A stretch of DNA of 64,000 nucleotides from Arenicola marina (Eukaryota > Annelida > Polychaeta > Arenicolidae), in NCBI GenBank assembly GCA_964019135.1, contig OZ025256.1:3989249-4053248 (forward strand), in the 5' to 3' direction. How positions within the stretch are numbered: position 1 is the first letter of the stretch; each line of letters begins with the position of its first letter. Positions 13,401-22,700 of this stretch are shown one piece after another. The position numbers and the translations under genes were made by a program. The notes under the pieces are model-generated. The model was not told where the DNA came from and did not search any database. It saw nothing but the letters and a program-made list of their open reading frames with translations.

Positions 13401-16400
13401 AAAAAATTCTGAACATTCTTCACGCCAAAAAATGTATAGCTAGATAACTGTAATTAGAAAAGTGCTTCAATAAGAACCGCAAACATTTCTCAACTTTTCA
13501 CGATGGTCACAACAAATTAATCTGATGGGCGCAAGATTAATTTTGCCAAAAAATTAATTTGCCGGGGTTGGGTGGTGGGGTATAATCCGACCAGTTTCTA
13601 CCTTTGATTTTGAAGTCCCGTGTTGTGGTAGTAGAAGTAACGAGAACCACGTTTCGATGGGCAGCTGTATTTGGGATAATCCCACATCTCTGTAATCCTG
13701 CAACAAATAGTCGGACACAAGTGCTATAGTCCAAATTATTGGCTTTATTGAGTTGTTCATGTTAAATAATAATCATATAAAAAACATTACGTCCGTTGAC
13801 ATTACGTCGTTGACATGACGTCTGTTGACATTACGTCCGTTGACATTACGTCCGTTTACATTAAAATGTCCGTTGACATTAAAATGTCCGCTGACATTAA
13901 ACAGTCCGTGGACATTAAGTCTGTTGACATTGCGTCTGTTGACATTACGTCTGTTGACATTACATCCATTGACATTAAAAAGTCCGTTGACATTTGTTCC
14001 TTCACGCTTGGTCCTTTGGCCCTACGTTCGTTGAAATTGAGTAGCGTTTTTGCTAGTGCCTGACAATCTCAGTGACCTGATTTTGCTTGCGTTATTTGTA
14101 TCGAGGTTGAGGCTTGAGGTCCAATGTTAGAATGTCAATATTTACCTTGAAGATAAACACATGTAATTACACGGGGCGCCAAGGCCATTCATGTGTCGTG
14201 CACAGTCATCTCAGTGTGAGTCACTGGCAAAGTTTATTTGCACAAAGTCAGAGTATTGAATGACAAACCTTTGATGTAGTTTCTCCTTGTGGACACAGCT
14301 ATTCAGGTAGGGTTCAGTAACAGCATTTTGGGCTTCGACGAAAGCTATGGTTTCATCACTATCAGCGTCTTCCAGCCACCGGTAAGGATCTTCCACCTAA
14401 GGAATCAAGTTGATCAGAGACGATATTAAAAAAAAACATGATATGGTAAGAATAGCGTCAACTGATCTTTTTAGAACACATAGGTGAACAAAATCTCTGG
14501 ATTCAGAGCCTCAGTTTCAAGATTTTACAACTGTATCTGTTGATAAACCATAAACCAATGACAAGTTATTGAGATATTGCTGAGGGATGGGACATATGTG
14601 GAGTATGCAAGCCTAAATGATCTCTGTTACAGGGCTGCACAGTTTTCTTGGGTTCTATTTCCAGGTTACGGGCTTTGGGGACAACAAAAAAATGTGCTAA
14701 AATTATAATATAGCTGAAGGTAACACACAGATCTCTCTATAATGCATGTGGTCTGTTCGATGAGACCATTGGAAACATTGTATTTTGAGGCAAATATATA
14801 CATATGCCTGCGAACATATAAGCTAGCTGCATACAGACATGTGGTTGAAGACGATTATTATGGAAAGCAAAAGGGAAAACCCCCATCGCATGCGGAGATG
14901 CCCCCTCTGTATATATCATAATCTAATAATGGCACCATACAAACACATGGAGTGGACAGGGTCTCAATATCATGTACAGTGCATTAATTGCAACTTCTAT
15001 TTGTCAGCATTGCATTACTTCTATTTGTCAGCATTGCATTACTTCTATTTGTAAGCATTGCATTACTTCTATTTGTCTGCAAAAAAGTTGCAATAAACTG
15101 ACGGTGCGATTATTCAAAGTTGGTGATTTCGACGGGTCAGAACGGACTACATATACATGTATGTACACATATTAGGTTTATATGCACTTCAGATACTCAA
15201 GTACACGCTAGACATTCATTGTAAAACACTGCCCATCATTTGAAATTTCTGACTTATTTGGACTATGACCTCTGTAAACCATCTCCAAAAAGCATCTTCC
15301 ACAGATGAGACTTTGCCAATGCACCTTGGGATCATGTTTTTGTTGTTGTCATCCTTTTGATGTAAAACTGAGTCCCTATCTGCAATCAGAAATCTGGGAA
15401 CTGCTGGGATATCTGCACTTTCAAGACTTGATCGCAAAAAGAAGCTGTAATTGGTGCCAGAAGACTTTATAGGGGATAGCAGCATCTTATATCTTATTAC
15501 CTCTCATATCACAGAGAGGAACAAACAGCCAAACAACAAATGCCAATCATTCAAACGCAAAGGACTAAAATAATAATAAAGCATATAGCTTGTGTTTGTT
15601 GGTGCAGACTGTTAATCCAGCGATAACAATTAAGCTATAAAGGTGTTAAGTGTCAGCTGATAGCACATTGTCTCTATATGCCCGCTAACCATGCTAACAA
15701 CACCTGGGTTTCGCCAACACCTGGGATGTTGCCATTATCTGACGTTCCTGAACATTCTCAGGTAAATTTGTTTTGCAATTAAGCGGAATTTGCGATCAAC
15801 CGAACTTGTTAACATGGGGATGTATAGAAAATTGCGTTTAGATTTGAGATTTGTTGCGATTAAGCAGAAGTTGCGATTAACTGAAGTGTGATTAAGTGGC
15901 ATGTACTGTATTTTATATAAGGGGGTCATCTCTGCATGAGGGGGGGGGGGATTCGAACATGTGATATCCCACACAACACCTTAGCCCGCCTGACACTGTC
16001 ACTTGTGAAACAGTTTAAATTCAGTTCAGGACAGCTTTAGCCAATTTTGTGTGTGACTAAAGTGAAGGCAAATAACCACCAAAAGGTATTAGCAGAACAG
16101 GCTGCTGATGCTATAGCATTGACATAGAACATAGGTATCCCTGTCTTGTCACGTCTGGATCAGATCCTGTAGTGATAGGAGCACAGTAAACATGGTAAAT
16201 CTACAGATAAAGAATGAAGACAATAGATTAATTACCACTATTATTATAGTGAGGTTTAGTTGCATATTAGACTACCTAAGCAATTAAATCTTTTGTCACT
16301 TATCAAAATTGTAGCTGTTAAGCTTGCTATACATAATCTTTCCGATGCCAAGCTAGTGCTTTAGCATATGCTATATCTATAAATCACATATAATTCTTAT

Positions 16401-17682
16401 TGTCAGATCTATAAAACTGTACTTATTTTGATGTTGGCACTACTGATGCCATATCTATCCAGTCTGCTGATGATGTATGGTAAAATGAGCCCATTTAACA
16501 ACTTTCTACATCACTACTTGAAAGTTTACTGGTGATGTCATTTTATTATCCTATCTTATTGAGATAGATGCCAATTAGCAATTCAATTTATAAATACATG
16601 ATAGCAACTGGCTATATAAAAAAAGATTTGAAAATACCACTCTTGCAATATGACAGATCATATTTTTTACATTCAAATCAGTATATATATATATTGATTA
16701 TTATTAGTATAACTGTAGTCTCGGGAGACCCACTCTGTTCCGCCGTTGGGTCTTGGTTCCAGCCTGGGTTTTGCACGGGGACTTTTAAACAGAATAGGCG
16801 CATTTGGAAATTCTGAATTATCTGGAGGCACACTGGGACTAAATATCATATTTTTATATAGATTAATCTTTTACCTATCAAATTCTTCCAAACAATCAAA
16901 AAGATTGATCATCTGTATCTGTGTCTGCAAGATGATTTACGAAGTACCAACGTCCAAACCGGGCGCCATACTTGTTTTTGGCGCGTACTGGTGCCTGTGA
17001 ATGCAGCCTGGTTCCAAACTTTGAATTCTCTGTGAGAGAGGGCGCTGCTATTATCCTTAACTGCAAAGTGCCCGTCTGACAGAGCCATCTAGCGAAGAGT
17101 CGTAGGCTGGGAACCAAGTGGCATTCACCAGGTACCAGCATGTGCCAAAACAGATATGGCACCGTGTTCAGATGTTGGTGGTCTGTAAAACATCTTGCAA
17201 ACACACATACAGGTGATCAATCTTTTTGATTGTTTGGAATAATTCGATAGCTAAAAGATTGATCTATACAAAAATGTGATATTTAACCCCAGTGTGCCTC
17301 CAGATGATTCAGAATTTCCAAATGCGCTTATTCTGTTTAAAAGTCCCTGTGCGAAACCCAGGCTGGAACCGAGACCCAACTGCAGAACAGAGTGGGTCTC
17401 CCGAGGCTAGTATAATTGATGTTATTTCAATTCATAGCGTAGATATCTTGATTAGCTGACAGTCATCGATTAAGCTACCGGAACACAGTATAGGGTATAT
17501 ATCTACCATTGATGGACAACAGGCAGCAACGACTGTCAGCTGATCTGTGTGCCTGGGATTAATTTTATGATAAGATTGTACTGATTAAAGTGCTTGTGAT
17601 AATAACACTAACTTACCTTTGTTCCATGGTAATCATCTGTAACACTGTCATCTCTTCGTGCATTTGGGTATTGAAACTTCAT
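464..17682 (-). CDS. PREP: Prolyl endopeptidase, 19 coding exons, complete
   Basis: Cytosolic serine peptidase (family S9A) that cleaves short peptides after proline. Coding exons in transcript order: 17617-17682, 14269-14396, 13602-13697, 12691-12859, 11611-11712, 10876-11021, 10313-10428, 9905-9954, 9546-9641, 9033-9137, 8343-8447, 7884-7964, 6997-7259, 6268-6384, 4001-4096, 3286-3387, 1832-1991, 1457-1525, 464-553. All junctions are GT-AG and all phases close, giving 2157 nt (718 aa; human about 710). The start matches the family N-terminus ([12 protein letters not shown]). The first part forms the beta-propeller; the C-terminal part is the alpha/beta hydrolase domain. The catalytic triad is intact: Ser554 (GGSNGG, exon 15), Asp641 (DHDD, exon 17) and His680 (SGHGAGK, exon 18), the human numbering. 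The C-terminal tail after the last helix diverges from vertebrates. An acceptor at 17710-17712 implies a 5'UTR exon upstream. Introns 14 and 17 carry junction-derived repeats. Confidence 0.96.
1362..1415. repeat. (TA)n microsatellite
   Basis: About 54 bp of uninterrupted TA dinucleotides in PREP intron 18, roughly 40 bp downstream of exon 18 (in gene orientation). Confidence 0.95.
1714..1873 (-). repeat. Decayed 3-copy tandem repeat spanning the PREP exon 17 donor
   Basis: The motif gttcggcaat recurs at about 1757, 1810 and 1864, spacing 53-54 bp. The gene-proximal copy (about 1820-1873) contains the last 42 bases of PREP exon 17 plus its GTAAGC donor. The next copy (1767-1819) keeps the exon-like part and a donor-like CAG|GTCAGC. 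The third (1714-1766) is more degraded. The exonic copy encodes conserved PREP sequence ([14 protein letters not shown]), so the intronic copies derive from it. Confidence 0.75.
2182..2522. mobile_element. Short pogo/Tigger-like MITE
   Basis: Imperfect terminal inverted repeats CAGTAAAACC at the left and GGTTTCATTG at the right, each flanked by TA, as expected for a Tc1/mariner-superfamily insertion (TA target duplication). The 341-bp interior has no transposase. It lies in PREP intron 16. Confidence 0.5.
2932..3205 (-). mobile_element. tRNA-derived SINE, family A
   Basis: Minus-strand copy of the element best seen at 48312-48575. It has a tRNA-like head with A box (TAGCTCAGTGGG) and B box (GGTTCAAGCCC), then a body with the conserved string ending in the CGCGATATGACC region and a short simple tail (TTGGTT/ATATAC). 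It lies in PREP intron 16, close to exon 16. Confidence 0.8.
3640..3838 (-). mobile_element. tRNA-derived SINE, family B
   Basis: Minus-strand tRNA-like head: GTAGTGGTTAGCGCACTAGA acts as A box region and GGTTCGAATCC as B box. The body contains the string GGCCACTTTTGTGCACA in + orientation and ends in GGAATGGAATGG. The body string recurs in fragments near 6690, 11265 and 48845, so this is a family and not a functional tRNA gene. It lies in PREP intron 15. Confidence 0.7.
4243..6306 (-). repeat. Junction-spanning minisatellite (mirage-like), PREP exon 14 and intron 14, about 41 x 50 bp
   Basis: A 50-bp unit repeats head to tail for about 2.06 kb. Read on the gene strand, each unit is a copy of the last 38 bases of PREP exon 14 followed by the first 12 bases of the intron, so AAGAG|GTACTTACCCC occurs in nearly every copy. 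The first copy (6268-6306) is the functional exon end encoding [13 protein letters not shown]. Most intronic copies share CTTAATCCAG where the exon has CCTAATCGAG. Copies near 4290 and 5941 retain exon-like bases, and a 4-bp variant block (TACT for TGTT) marks a subfamily. It fills almost the whole intron up to about 150 bp from exon 15. Confidence 0.95.
6518..6645 (-). mobile_element. Truncated family A SINE (3' part)
   Basis: Contains only the body and tail of family A (TGACGCGATATCACC region, minus strand) without the tRNA head. It abuts a family B-like fragment at about 6657-6745 that shares the GGACCACTTTTGTGCACA string. It lies in PREP intron 13. Confidence 0.7.
6775..6985. repeat. GGAT/GGAC tetranucleotide-rich array
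   Basis: About 210 bp of degenerate ATGG/ACGG repeats with a longer approximate period (GATGAACAGACGGATAGATG recurs). It starts only about 12 bp inside PREP intron 13, next to the donor of exon 13 (6996/6997). The unit does not match the exon, unlike the arrays in introns 14 and 17. Open frames through it are a composition effect. Confidence 0.85.
7260..7883 (-). other. PREP intron 12
   Basis: A 624-bp intron with no recognised element apart from a 26-base T run at about 7637-7662, followed by AT-rich sequence. The T run may be the tail of an old minus-strand retroelement, but no head is identifiable. Confidence 0.5.
11041..11216. repeat. Nested inverted repeats, possible small MITE
   Basis: CATATGACATTG and CAATGTCATATG form one pair about 45 bp apart. 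GAGATAAACCCATCTC and GAGATGGGTTTATC form a second, wider pair. They lie in PREP intron 5 just upstream of exon 6. The boundaries are unclear. Confidence 0.4.
11818..12063 (-). mobile_element. tRNA-derived SINE, family A
   Basis: Minus-strand copy with B box (GGTTCGAGCCC) and A-box region preserved, full body and GGTTGGTTG-type tail at the left. It lies in PREP intron 4. Confidence 0.85.
12464..12664 (-). mobile_element. tRNA-derived SINE, family A, internally deleted
   Basis: Minus-strand copy with an A box and body, but the segment between body and tRNA head, including the B box, is missing. It ends about 27 bp from the donor of PREP exon 4 (12691). Confidence 0.8.
13041..13262 (-). mobile_element. 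Diverged tRNA-derived SINE
   Basis: Minus strand: a GGTTTTAAGTATGAAGC-type tail, the TCTCCGGGAGTAACCCCCCT body string shared with other SINEs here, and a tRNA-like head with B box (GAGTTCGAATCC-like). It resembles the 49597-49911 copy more than family A. It lies in PREP intron 3. Confidence 0.65.
13795..14005. repeat. Short-period minisatellite (about 15-18 bp)
   Basis: Repeats of GTTGACATTACGTCC and its variants (GTTGACATTAAAATGTCC) for about 210 bp in PREP intron 2. The open frames through it on the + strand are repeat artefacts. Confidence 0.85.
14996..15082. repeat. 24-bp tandem repeat, about 3.5 copies
   Basis: ACTTCTATTTGTCAGCATTGC repeats with a 24-bp period in PREP intron 1. It is nearly perfect. 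Confidence 0.85.
16716..17409. mobile_element. Long palindromic (foldback) element
   Basis: The left end TAGTCTCGGGAGACCCACTC and right end GAGTGGGTCTCCCGAGGCTA are inverted copies. The inverted similarity continues inward through TTTAAACAGAATAGGCGCAT, the AATCAAAAAGATTGATCA segment and on towards the centre near 17060, giving arms of about 330 bp with scattered mismatches. TAGTATA occurs just outside both ends, but the target duplication is not certain. There is no coding capacity. It lies in PREP intron 1. Confidence 0.8.
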
Positions 17683-17709
17683 GATTGCACTTTTTTTTGG
17701 CCGTAACGT

Positions 17710-18305
17710 CTGAAAAATATTTGATGTCAAAAAGGTGTCTTCGTATTGTTCAATAAGTAACACGGCAACGATCCCACTTATGACAGCAATAATATTTTGG
17801 AAAATAAAGTTCTGCAACAACAAATAAACTTTCATAAGTTCTGCGAGATGCACAATATTTCACTGGTCTTTTTTTGCGTCTAGAAGTGATGAGCTTCTCG
17901 TTTGCAATGTGGCTATCCCAATGAATGGATTCTGTTTGTGTTTTGCGTGCAAAATTGTGATAATAATGCAACCGGCTTATCCCCGCGCACCCGTTCTTCC
18001 GCCGTTCTTCGCTCCTCGCGTCAAAAGGAAAGCCCCAATTGAATGGGCATATTGGATCTCCCTATTTCCGGTGTGACGTCATTACTGGTTCCGCAAATGA
18101 CCATGCAGCACCCTGCCGGGATTCCGGGGTCAAGGCCGATCGAGCTATGAGTTTCCAATGACGCGTTTTGCCTATAAATAGAAAATCACATACAGATAGA
18201 GATACGCCATTCATTTGAAGGCTGTGTTTGACGGTGAATGATGATGGTGATATTGGTTTCCTACGAAGTGCCGTATTCATCTCGAGCAGGAAAGGATCGT
18301 TTTAT
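17710..18305. promoter_or_regulatory. Divergent PREP / RNF217 promoter region (inferred)
   Basis: PREP runs left from an exon whose acceptor is at 17710-17712, so its 5'UTR start lies further right. On the + strand a CRE-like TGACGTCA (about 18074) and a TATA box (CTATAAATA, about 18171) precede a stretch ending in a strong donor (TTTAT|GTAAGA at 18305/18306). RNF217's first coding exon begins with an acceptor 6 bp before its ATG, so it needs an upstream non-coding exon. About 18200-18305 is the best local candidate. Confidence 0.45.
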
Positions 18306-19790
18306 GTAAGAAACCTTCATCAATCGTTGCCGTCTGTAAAGGAATCCCCTGAGCTGTTGAATGGATATATTTCACTCAATCATTGTTTATGATAAGATAA
18401 AACCAGGAAGGTAAAATCAGCCATCACCATCAGGCATCACGGTCTGTTATGTTACTATTTGCAGTTGGTTACATCATTATAGTTCAATATATCAGCCCCA
18501 CCCCAATGATCACTGGTCCATTTCAGGGGCCTCTAAATTGATCGTTGGAAATAAATGCCTGGGGGGAATAGATTTCAGTGTCCAGCCAGGCCGGAATTAG
18601 CCTGAAAGTTCATATGTTACAGTCTTGACACTTGTTATTGGAGATGGTACAGTCTCAAATAATAAGTGTCAAGATTTTCTTGTTATTGGAGACGGTATAG
18701 CTTTTATACAACTATATCATATGTTTCTGAATAGAACTAGGCCAGACTATATGTGGTATGATATTGTCGTCTATGACTTTATTTCTATTGGAGTTTATTA
18801 GCCATAATTAATATTGATTTCTTATATATGGCAAGGTTAGTCAATGGCTAAGATAGTCAGCAGCTGTGGTAGTTATTGAGACAGGCCACTTCATCAGTCT
18901 ACAGGTTTATACTTTAGGCCAAGCCTGGTACTTGGGTAGTTCAAGATCATTATAGTCAGTCATCAACTAGGATAGTTAGTGGCTACCCAGCTAACACACA
19001 ACGTCTACACACATTTGTTTTTGGTTGTAATCACATAATCTCAAAGTTAACATCAGGACAACATTCGTCGCAAACTTTGAAGTAATATTTTCTAGCCTTT
19101 ATCCTATAGAAATAAAACCTTTGCCATGTTTAGGGACTAATGTAACTTGGCTGTGTGTAGCAGTTGTTATAAATACAAAATGGTGGACGTTTCCCCAAGT
19201 TACGACAACTTTACCTGAAAAATTAGACTGCAAGAAAACAATATGTAAGTGATTCTATTTGGCAACCATGCTTCTGATTAATTCATCATATACGCAGTTA
19301 TTCATTACAGAAGGCACAATTTTAATACTGGACTGAATGTTGGACAACGTTATCTGAAAATGTTTGGGCAACATAAAAAAACCTATACATTTTTACGTTA
19401 TCTCAACCAAAACCAAACCCCCAAAAAATGTTGTCATAACGTTAACTTGTTAGCTAGGTAGAGAGTCATCAGCTAGGATAATCAGTGGCTAGGATAGTTA
19501 GAAGGTAGGATAGGGTATGAAAGGATTACTGCTTGAATATATATATGACATATATGAAAACAAATTAAAGAATTACAGCGTAAATATAATACTTCTGGTA
19601 TATAGATTAAAGGGTTGGTTGATATGTTATAAAGAGGTTGGGGTATAGGTTCAGGATAAGTTTAGAGTATTTAGCATTTTGGTCAGACATTAGACCTTGT
19701 ACTTATATAGTTAATTAGTTAGGTTCCAGACTCTATTATTGATTATAATCTTTACATATAGGGTGGAGGAGGTGGGGGTATGTACCCAGA
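18306..19790 (+). other. Proposed 5' part of RNF217 intron 1
   Basis: No exon recognised. Contains low-order repeated wording such as tcagctaggatagt (about 18960 and 19455-19495) and a 27-30 bp duplication around 18620-18700 (TGTCAAGATT, TTGTTATTGGAGA...GGTA). Otherwise unremarkable AT-rich sequence. Confidence 0.4.
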
Positions 19791-19795
19791 TCACA

Positions 19796-22700
19796 ATGAA
19801 CACTGTGACTGATGTCCTGGTCAGGCTCTGAACACTGATTGATGTCCTAGTCAGGCTCTGAACACTGTGATTGATGTCCTGGTCAGGCTCTGAACACTGT
19901 GATTGATGTCCTGGTCAGGCTCTGAACACTGATTGATTTCCTGGTCAGGCTCTGAACACTGTGATTGATGTCCTGGTCAGGCTCTGAAGACTGTGATTGA
20001 TGTCCTGGTCAGGCTCTGAAGACTGTGATTGATGTCCTGGTCAGGCCCTGAACCCTGTAAGTGATATCCTGGTCAGGCTCTAAACACTGTGATTGATTTC
20101 TTGGTCAGGCTCTAAACACTGTGATTGATGTCCTCATCAGGCTCTGAACACTGTGATTGATGTCCTGGTCAGGCCCTGAACATTGTGATTGATGTTCTGA
20201 CTAGGCTCTCAACTCTGATTGATGTCCTGGTCATGCTCTGAACACTGTGATTGATGTCCTGGTCTGTCTCTGAACACTGTGAATGATGTCCTGGTCAGGT
20301 TCTGAACACTGTGATTGATGTCCTGGTCAGGATCTGAACACTGATTGAAGTCCTGGTCATGCTCTGAACATTGATGTCCTGGTCAGGCTCTGGACACTGT
20401 GATTGATGTCCTGGTCAGGATCTGAACACTGTGATTGAAGTCCTGGTCATGCTCTGAACACTAATTGATGTCCTGGTCATGCTCTGAACACTGTGATTAA
20501 TGTCCTGGTCAGGCTCTGAACACTGTGATTGATGTCCTGGTCAGGATCTAAACACTGATTGATGTCCTGGTGAGGCTCTGAATACTGTAATTGATGTCCT
20601 GGTCATGCTCTGAACACTGTGATTGATGTCCTGGTCATGCTCTGAACACTGATTGATGTCCTGATTAGGCTCTGAACACTGTGATTGATGTCCTGGTCAG
20701 GCTCTGGACACTGTGATTGATGTCCTGGTTAGGCTCTGAACACTGATTGATGCCCTAGTCAGGCTCTGATCACTGATTGATGTCCCTGTCTGACTGAACA
20801 CTGTGATTGATGTCCTGGTCAGGCTCTGGACACTGATTGATGTCCTGGTCAGGCTCTGAACACTGATTGATGTCCTGGTCTGACTCTGTACACTGTGAAT
20901 GATATCCTGGTCAGGTTCTGAACACTGTGATTGACGTCCTGGTCAGGATCTGAACACTGTGATTGATGTCCTCGTCAGGCTCTGAACACTGTGATTGATG
21001 TCCTGATTAGGCTGTGAACACTGTGATTGATGTCCTGGTCATGCTCTGAACACTGTGATTGTTGTCCTGGTCATGCTCTGGACACTGTGATTGATATCCT
21101 GGTCAGGCTCTGAACACTGTGATTGATGTCCTGGCCAGGCTCTGAACACTGTGATTGATGTCCTGGTCAGGCTCTAAACACTGTGATTGATGTCCTGGTC
21201 AGGCTCTGACCACTGTGATTGATGTCCTGGTCAGGCTCTGAACACTGTAATTGATGTCCTGGTCAGGCTCTGACCACTGTGATTAATGTCCTGGTCAGGC
21301 TCTGACCACTGTGATTAATGTCCTGGTCAGGCTCTAAACACTGTGATGGATGTCCTGGTCAGGCTCCGAACACTGTGATTGATGTCCTGGTCATGCTCTG
21401 AACACTGTAATTGATGTCCTGGTCAGGCTCTGACCACTGTGATTAATGTCCTGGTCAGGCTCTAAACACTGTGATTGATGTCCTGGTCATGCTCTGAACA
21501 CTGTAATTGATGTCCTGGTCAGGCTCTGACCACTGTGATTAATGTCCTGGTCAGGCTCTAAACACTGTGATTGATGTCCTGGTCAGGCTCTGAACACTGT
21601 AATTAATGTCCTGGTCAGGCTCTGACCACTGTGATTAATGTCCTGGTCAGGCTTTAAACACTGTGATTGATGTCCTGGTCAGGCTCCGAACACTGTGATT
21701 GATGTCCTGGTCATGCTCTGAACACTGTAATTGATGTCCTGATCAGGCTCTGACCACTGTGATTAATGTGCTGGTCAGGCTCTAAACACTGTGATTGATG
21801 TCCTGGTCAGGCTCCGAACACTGTGATTGATGTCCTGGTCATGCTCTGAACAATGTGATTGATGTCCTGATAAGGCTCTGAACACTGTGATTGATGTCCT
21901 GGCCAGGCTCTGAACACTGTGATTGATGTCCTGGTCAGGCTCTGACCACTGTGATTAATGTCCTGGTCAGGCTCTAAACACTGTGATTGATGTCCTGGTC
22001 AGGGTCTGAACACTGTGATTGATGTCCTGGCCTGGCTCTGAACACTGTGATTGATGTCCTGGTCAGGCTCTGAACACTGTGATTGATGTCCTGGTCAGGT
22101 TCTGAACACTGTGATTGATGTCCTGGTCAGGATCTGAACACTGTGATTGATGTCCTGGTCATGCTCTGAACATTGATGTCCTGGTCAGGCTCTGGACACT
22201 GTGATTGATGTCCTGGTCAGGCCCTGAACATTGTGATTGATGTTCTGATTAGGCTCTCAACTCTGATTGATGTCCTAGTCATGCTCTGAACACTGTGATT
22301 GATGTCCTGGTCATGCTCTGAACAATGTGATTGATGTCCTGGTCATGCTCTGAACACTGTGATTGATGTCCTGATTAGGCCATGAACACTGTGATTCATG
22401 TCCTGGTCATGCTCTGAACACTGTGATTGATGTCCTGGTCAGGCTCTGAACACTGTGATTGATGTCCTGGTCAGGCTCTAAACACTGTGATTGATGTCCT
22501 GGTCATGCTCTGAACACTGTGATTGATGTCCTGGTCATGCTCTGAACACTGTGATTGATGTCCTGGTCATGCTCTGAACACTGATTGATGTCCTGATTAG
22601 GCTCTGAACACTGTGATTGATGTCCTGGTCATGCTCTGAACACTGTGATTGATGTCCTGGTCAGGATCTAAACACTGATTGATGTCCTGGTGAGGCTCTG

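Noticed and set aside
13815..14063. Repeat protein gene with an SVDI-type repeat.
   Set aside because: It is a 15-18 bp DNA minisatellite in PREP intron 2 and is open in more than one frame.
15735..15974. Possible small transposon with TTAAGCGG/GATTAAG strings.
   Set aside because: Short related words recur, but I could not define ends, inverted repeats or a target duplication.
17683..17853. N-terminal extension of PREP with a hydrophobic segment (open frame in phase with the start).
   Set aside because: An acceptor (TTTTTCAG) at 17710-17712 interrupts it, the family starts at MKFQYP, and PREP is cytosolic. The open frame looks like chance.
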